Assembly: GCA_026182355.1 (NCBI GenBank)
Contig: JAPFBL010000104.1
Span: forward strand, 1,667,501-1,731,500
Direction of reading: 5' to 3'
DNA from: Hermatobates lingyangjiaoensis
Lineage: Eukaryota > Arthropoda > Insecta > Hemiptera > Hermatobatidae
Length of the DNA stretch: 64,000 nucleotides
In this document: positions 59,961 to 64,000 of the stretch, piece after piece
Position numbering within the stretch: the first letter of the stretch is position 1
Layout: every line of letters starts with the position of its first letter
Made by a program: the position numbers and the translations under genes
Notes under the pieces: model-generated
Database searches by the model: none
What the model saw: only the letters and a program-made list of their open reading frames with translations
What the model was told of the DNA's origin: nothing

Positions 59961-60176
59961 TTACAACTTGTCATTCACATTTCCTGGGGGTCCTGTCAAT
60001 GTAGGCTTATTAAGTTTATAAGAACTATCGAAGTTCTTACAACTTGGTATTATGCCTATACAATTGGCCTGAATGTTCATAGAAGGTTGGACGTCCTTGA
60101 TGTATAAGGCCTCGAGGATATGAAGGCGGCTGGTATTATTTTCTATTCTTAAACTTGTTGCTCCTTTTTCTAACAT
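59961..60176 (-). pseudogene. PLE endonuclease C-terminus, left arm
   Basis: 71 residues starting 'MLEKGATSLRIENNTSRLHI' then 'LEALYIKDVQPSMNIQANCI', the Glu helix and tail of a PLE GIY-YIG domain (I-LEALYIKDxxPxxNIQ). Identical in sequence to 60199-60414 on the plus strand. The GIY and YIG strands are absent. Confidence 0.7.
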
Positions 60177-60198
60177 TTCCCTCGTTAATGTTAGGGAA

Positions 60199-60414
60199 AT
60201 GTTAGAAAAAGGAGCAACAAGTTTAAGAATAGAAAATAATACCAGCCGCCTTCATATCCTCGAGGCCTTATACATCAAGGACGTCCAACCTTCTATGAAC
60301 ATTCAGGCCAATTGTATAGGCATAATACCAAGTTGTAAGAACTTCGATAGTTCTTATAAACTTAATAAGCCTACATTGACAGGACCCCCAGGAAATGTGA
60401 ATGACAAGTTGTAA
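60199..60414 (+). pseudogene. PLE endonuclease C-terminus, right arm
   Basis: Mirror copy of the minus-strand fragment at 60176-59961, residue for residue. It has the catalytic Glu in 'HILEALYIKD' and ends at a stop at 60412-60414. Confidence 0.7.
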
Positions 60415-60559
60415 CCTTACACTTGTCACAGTGGACTTGTTTTGTTATTTCACAAAGTTCATTTAGTTCTATTAACATCTAAATTTTTATTCCTTTTAAT
60501 GTCTGTTTAACATTTAGAAAAATTTTATTCTGTGAATTTAATCTGTTTAATAATGATAT

Positions 60560-60603
60560 ATACCTGAAGATGATTTATGAAAAAATCGAAAGCTTGTAAG
60601 TGT
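60560..60603 (+). ncRNA. Hammerhead-like motif in the palindrome arm
   Basis: CTGAAGA (60564-60570), one extra T, stem II GATTT/AAATC with an ATGAAA-type loop, GAAAG, then CTT and GTA (~60596-60598), followed by 'agtgt'. The cleavage triplet GTA is allowed. The pair next to it (G against G) is mismatched, which weakens stem III. The mirror copy is on the minus strand at ~59818-59775. Confidence 0.45.
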
Positions 60604-60646
60604 AAAAAAAATATAATATTATTGATTAAGCTAAAAGATTATTTCT

Positions 60647-60804
60647 TTGATGTCTCTGGGACAACTCCTCCATGAAATCACTCCCTACCAGAAAAAACTA
60701 GTAAGAAAACTAGAGAAAACGAGCAAAAAAGTCGTAAATGCGGAAGCTGCCGTCTACTTTAATAAAATATGTTTACAAGAAAATCAGCTGCCAATATACA
60801 CTAA
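60647..60804 (+). pseudogene. PLE RT N-terminal fragment at the palindrome edge
   Basis: The frame reads 'SLGQLLHEITPYQKKLVRKL', 'EKTSKKVVNAEAAVYFNKIC' and 'LQENQLPIYTN', the basic coiled N-terminal region of a PLE ORF, up to a (TA)n run at 60805. The mirrored left arm has the same start but is cut at the TA array at 59610, so the right copy is 40 bp longer. Confidence 0.6.
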
Positions 60805-60839
60805 TATATATATATATATATATATGTCCACTCAGTTAG

Positions 60840-60962
60840 CTTAAGCTACTCAAAAGGACAACTTCTGACGATGATGACGAATGACAAAATGTCGTCGTGA
60901 GTCTTTTTTGTGTGGGTTTTTATATGTTTTTCTCTTTCCTATGTGAACTATATATATATATA
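60840..60962 (+). mobile_element. Solo PLE terminal unit
   Basis: 'cttctgacgatgatgacgaa' followed by 'tgacaaaatgtcgtcgtgag' is a worn hammerhead-like segment of the 28.98 kb type, flanked by TA runs at 60805-60827 and 60950-60963. The core boxes are damaged (GAAA changed to CAAA). Confidence 0.4.
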
Positions 60963-61079
60963 TAGGCCGGGTGACTGGTTGGGCTGTCTAGTATAGTCAA
61001 CCAATCGCATGCGGTGTTTAATGCTTCTTCTATCAATGTCTCCGAAGAAATCAAGAAGAACGTCTCCATGCAAAATGTA

Positions 61080-61082
61080 TAT

Positions 61083-61152
<70 letters not shown>
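61080..61152. repeat. (TA)n array
   Basis: One of the longest TA arrays in the window, ~70 bp. The foldback at 61152 starts at its edge. Confidence 0.95.
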
Positions 61153-61154
<2 letters not shown>

Positions 61155-61660
61155 TCAATATAAACAAAGAAACATAGAGAAATCAGAAGAACACACTTAC
61201 AGTCTCTAATTTTCGGTTTGAACCGTCTTCAGGAGAGATAAGAGAGGGAAACCAAGCGCACTGGATCAGAGACGGTTGGAGACCAACAGTGTTGCCGCAT
61301 GCGCGCCCGTTCACAGAAAATAAAGTAGACAGGAATCAATTTATAATTAATTTATAATTTATAATTACATTAAATTAATGGAATATGAAAACAATAAATA
61401 TATAAAAAAGAAAAAATTGAAAAAATAAGGGAAATTGATACAGAGAAATTGATGCATAAATATGTATATTGATACTTATATTTACATATATTTATGTATC
61501 AATACATATATTTATGTATCAATTTCTCTGTATCAATTTCCCTTATTTTTTCAATTTTTTCTTTTTTATATATTTATCGTTTTCATATTCCATTAATTTA
61601 ACGTTTCTTTGTTTATATTGAACTATATTTGTCCGTTTTGGATCGTATTTCCAACGAAAA
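61152..61660. mobile_element. Foldback element with TA arrays on both sides
   Basis: The outer ends 'tagttcaatataaacaaaga' (61152) and 'ctttgtttatattgaacta' (~61628) are inverted. Inner arms ~61360-61450 and ~61505-61600 are also complementary ('ataagggaaattgatacaga' mirrored by 'tctgtatcaatttcccttat'). The left side has the minus-strand core CTGAAGA (61232-61226), C, GGTT-CA-AACC hairpin, GAAAA, then GTA before 'agtgtg'. It is the same terminal family as 7.5, 14.9 and 29.8 kb. Confidence 0.75.
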
Positions 61661-61719
61661 AAAGTATATATATATATATATATATATATGAATAATAATC
61701 AAAATAACACTTGATATAA

Positions 61720-61941
61720 TAGATGGATTAATTTAGCACAATGAAAACAATTTTTTAAAACAATGCTTTAAGGCCTTTCGTTAATACATCTTCGGAGGGC
61801 AAGTGAACTAAAAAAACAATAAATACTTGCTAACTTGGCTGATTGAAATTTCCAGAATTGATGGCAACCCTGAATGTGTTTAATGATGAAGTCTTCATCT
61901 GTTTAATTATCCCGATAATCAAAACTTCATCTAATTTGTAG
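61720..61941 (-). repeat. PLE H terminal arm, sense copy
   Basis: Reverse complement of 62349-62567. It contains the last ~37 codons of the PLE H endonuclease, a 3' UTR and the minus-strand hammerhead-like unit CCGAAGA, T, GT-ATTA-AC, GAAAG (~61795-61770). The outer end is at (TA)n 61664-61690. Confidence 0.88.
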
Positions 61942-62327
61942 AGTCCTAGGCTATTGTTCATCAACTTCTCATAAAAGTTCTTTATGAGCGCACTTTCTAC
62001 GATATTTCTTCTTCTTTCTGAAGATACGTATATTAATTCATTTGCTTCATTCCAATTAATCACATGATTACTGTCTGTTATGTGAATGAACAAGGCACTC
62101 TTTTCGTCCTCTCTTCTGATGGAGTATTTGTGTTGTTTTATCCTTGTAAGAAGACCTTTGCTCGTCTGTCCAATGTAAGACATTTCACAGTCAGTACATG
62201 GTATCCTGTATACACAACAGTCCTTTCTTTTTGGCTTATTATTAACAAGTCTGTTAAACAAGTTACCATCATTACTGAACACAACAGAAACGTCCAATCT
62301 TTTCATAAATGAAGGCATATCTTTCAA
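61830..62327 (-). pseudogene. Penelope-like element H: GIY-YIG endonuclease, 5'-truncated
   Basis: A 165-residue open frame. It has connector 'RLDVSVVFSNDGNLFNRLVN', then 'CCVYRIPCTDCEMSYIGQTS' with VYR and an intact YIG, 'KGLLTRIKQHKYSI' (R and H of the active site), 'ALFIHITDSNHVINW' and 'RRRNIVESALIKNF' with the catalytic Glu, ending at 61830. The nuclease shows no internal stop or obvious loss of a key residue, so the domain itself may be intact. RT is absent because upstream of ~62345 the sequence switches to an inverted copy of the element's own 3' end. This is a fifth lineage by its motifs. Confidence 0.85.
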
Positions 62328-62348
62328 ACAAGGACTGTATGGAATGAC

Positions 62349-62563
62349 TACAAATTAGATGAAGTTTGATTAACGGGATAATTAAACAGATGAAGACTTC
62401 ATCATTAAACACATTCAGGGTTGCCATCAATTCTGGAAATTTAAATCAGCCAAGTTAGCAAGTATTTATTGTTTTTTTAGTTCACTTGCTCTCCGAAGAT
62501 GTATTAACGAAAGGCCTTAGAGAATTGTTTTAAAAAATTGTTTTCATTGTGGTAAATTAATCC

Positions 62564-62567
<4 letters not shown>
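62349..62567 (+). repeat. PLE H inverted terminal arm
   Basis: Mirror of 61720-61941, starting 'caaattagatgaag' and ending just before the TA array at 62570. It carries 'ctccgaagatgtattaacga' plus 'aaggcctta', the plus-strand version of the hammerhead-like unit. Its position at the element's truncated 5' side repeats the PLE G layout. Confidence 0.88.

Positions 62568-62569
<2 letters not shown>

Positions 62570-62612
<43 letters not shown>
62570..62612. repeat. (TA)n array
   Basis: TA array between the PLE H inverted arm and the next foldback. Confidence 0.95.
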
Positions 62613-62613
<1 letters not shown>

Positions 62614-63140
62614 CAAAAACTAAAGTTTATCGGAACTCGGTCAGTTCTTCAGGTTCAAATTAAACTCTCATTGCCAACGTTTTGGTCTTTATTTAAAACC
62701 TTTTTCATAGACAGAAGTATAAATTGTGAAACAGAAAAACTAGGTATTAAATTACAATTTATGTTACAAAGGAAAATAGTATGCGGATTTTAACAACAAC
62801 TGTAGTCTGAATTAGTACGTGACACTGAACTGAAATAACCAAGCAAGGTAACCAAATTTCACCAAATTTCAGGTGAAATTTGGTTATTTTGCTTGGTTAT
62901 TTCAGTTCAGCGTCACGTGTTAATTCAGACTACAGTTGTTGTTAAAATCAGCATACTATTTTCCTTTGTAACATAATTTGTAATGTAATACTTAGTTTTT
63001 CTGTTTCACAATTTATACTTCTGCCTGTGAAAAAGGTTTTAAATAAAGACCAAAACGTTGGCAATCAGAGTTTAATTTGAACCTGAAGAACTGACCGAGT
63101 CCTGATAAACTCTAGTTTTTGTTTCTATTCCACGGTCGAT
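62613..63140. mobile_element. Foldback element with PLE G-type terminal units
   Basis: Arms ~62613-62863 and ~62872-63125 meet at 'caaatttcaccaaatttcag' near 62866. Both carry the unit 'aaaaaggttttaaataaaga' plus 'ccaaaacgttggcaat', like the ends of PLE G but diverged. In the right arm CTGTGAA precedes the hairpin. No coding sequence lies between the arms. TA runs are on both sides (62570-62612 and 63144-63160). Confidence 0.8.
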
Positions 63141-63157
63141 ACTTTTATCAATATATA

Positions 63158-63332
63158 TATGATCAAACCACAAAAGAAATGGGAAAACAAGACTAAGCTC
63201 TTTCGACAGTAACAAGTTGTCTTCGTCAGAGTCAAAAACCCAACTGAAATGGGAAAACTTTTTCCCATTTCTTATTGTGGTTTGATCATTGATAGTTATT
63301 TCACGTGTTTATGTGAAATCTTTTTTTTTAAT
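63158..63332. mobile_element. FB1 foldback element, shortened loop
   Basis: Left arm 'gatcaaaccacaaaagaaat' to 'cagagtcaaaaacccaac'. The right arm restarts at 'aatgggaaaa' and runs 'cccatttcttattgtggttt' to 'cacgtgtttatgtgaaatct'. Part of the right arm (the CTGACGA hairpin) is deleted. Confidence 0.7.
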
Positions 63333-63334
63333 AT

Positions 63335-64000
63335 AATAAGTACGAAGACATTTGCAAAATGTTTCACGCTGAAATTTGACACACTTTTATCTTATTCACA
63401 ACCGTTCTTTAACTTAAGATCTAGAGAGACTGCAATACTGCATAACTTAAGTTTCATACTTTTTTCAAAATCTATTATACAAATATTTTAATAAGTTAGT
63501 GTAATAAGTTAATGTAACTTCCTGTGGCACAAATCAATCTCAAAGACTCTTATCTATTTCAAAGTATACATCGATAATGCTTACTTAAAAATAGTCAAAA
63601 TAAATGCAGTCGACACAGTAGAACCTCAATACACGAGTTAATTAGTTCTATAGCTGAGCTTCCATGCCCAATAACTTTTCCAACGTTTGTTCAATCAGAA
63701 CCAATTATTCATTTCCTCTTTCTAGAAAAACCTAATTAAGTCCAAAACTAAAAAAAATGAGTTATAAATTAATGATAACATACACAGTAATAACTTCGTT
63801 GTAGTCGCGCTGTGATGCATGGGGGACTCTGTATTAAGAAATAGTTATACCATTTAGAGACTTTAGTTCCTTTATGTAGTATATCACATTATAGTAATTT
63901 GATGCTCAATGTGAGCTACTTGGGGATACTTCATATTTACTTATATATATATAGATTTTTTCTATTCGAAATAAATAGTGCATAAACAGTTATGGGCTTA
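63335..64000. other. Unassigned AT-rich DNA at the right edge
   Basis: No gene or repeat family recognised apart from a short TA run at ~63943-63952. Confidence 0.45.

Larger units (their letters stand above)
59613..60762. repeat. 1.15-kb near-perfect palindrome built from PLE ends
   Basis: Two ~570-bp arms (59613-60182 and 60193-60762) with a 10-bp spacer (cgttaatgtt). Each arm contains, from the centre outward, the C-terminus of a PLE endonuclease, its 3' UTR with hammerhead-like motif, and then the N-terminal coding start of a PLE RT. That is the junction of tandem PLE copies. The tandem junction was therefore copied and inverted as one unit. Confidence 0.92.

Noticed and set aside
1..64000. 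CRISPR arrays, bacterial operons, rRNA genes
   Set aside because: Tandem repeats here are microsatellites or element ends. No spacer-repeat pattern, no prokaryotic gene organisation and no rRNA-like conserved blocks.

Overview
This is eukaryotic, strongly AT-rich DNA from an animal. Three exons on the minus strand (54211-54036, 41212-41106, 35619-35455) have good splice sites and matching phases. Joined in that order they encode a contiguous piece of an SLC9B-type sodium/proton antiporter (the NHA1/NHA2 group). The wording of the exons is closest to what I recall of arthropod members. Together with the wealth of Penelope-like retroelements, this makes an arthropod, perhaps a chelicerate, my best but uncertain guess for the host. 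There is no bacterial gene, rRNA, functional tRNA or CRISPR array.

Almost everything else is intronic or flanking DNA full of decayed mobile elements. The dominant class is Penelope-like elements (PLEs: reverse transcriptase plus C-terminal GIY-YIG endonuclease). At least six lineages are present, judged by their RT and endonuclease motifs: 7.8-10.3 kb (two elements tail to tail), 15.3-15.5 kb, 19.6-20.1 kb, 22 kb, 23.9-31.0 kb (four copies of one family, two of them head to head and nearly identical), 44.6-47.0 kb, 51.7-52.6 kb, 55 kb, 59.6-60.8 kb and 61.7-62.6 kb. None is intact. The best pair, at 23.9-29.1 kb, carries only a few single-base deletions plus one 5' deletion. Smaller traces include hAT transposases (20.8-21.05 kb and 33.5-33.8 kb), a Helitron helicase (56.9-57.3 kb), a tRNA-derived SINE (11.5 kb), a ~400-500 bp interspersed family (R1, five copies) and a (CA)n-associated family (R2).

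Two themes tie the window together. First, the 3' ends of nearly all PLEs, and many small foldback elements, carry a hammerhead-ribozyme-like core: CTGANGA, a short hairpin, GAAA, then GTA or GTC. The best cases are at 36.2, 19.65, 12.3 and 15.9 kb. Hammerhead motifs in PLE terminal repeats are established knowledge. Here they recur across unrelated families and also in elements with no protein. Second, most of these elements sit directly between (TA)n arrays, and many are inverted twins: two copies of one 3' end facing outward, with a body of 0 to ~1.2 kb between. I infer that the two-fold symmetry of a (TA)n target lets priming start on both strands, giving [reverse-complemented 3' end]-[body]-[3' end] insertions.

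Layout: 0-7 kb R1/R2 repeats and unassigned AT-rich DNA; 7-16 kb foldbacks, PLEs and a SINE; 16-23 kb old DNA with hAT and PLE scraps; 23.8-31.1 kb PLE cluster; 31-44.6 kb mostly unique intron with two SLC9B exons; 44.6-47.9 kb PLE and foldbacks; 48-54 kb sparse intron plus the third exon; 54-59 kb PLE, Helitron and tandem repeats; 59-63.3 kb dense TA arrays, palindromes and a PLE endonuclease.
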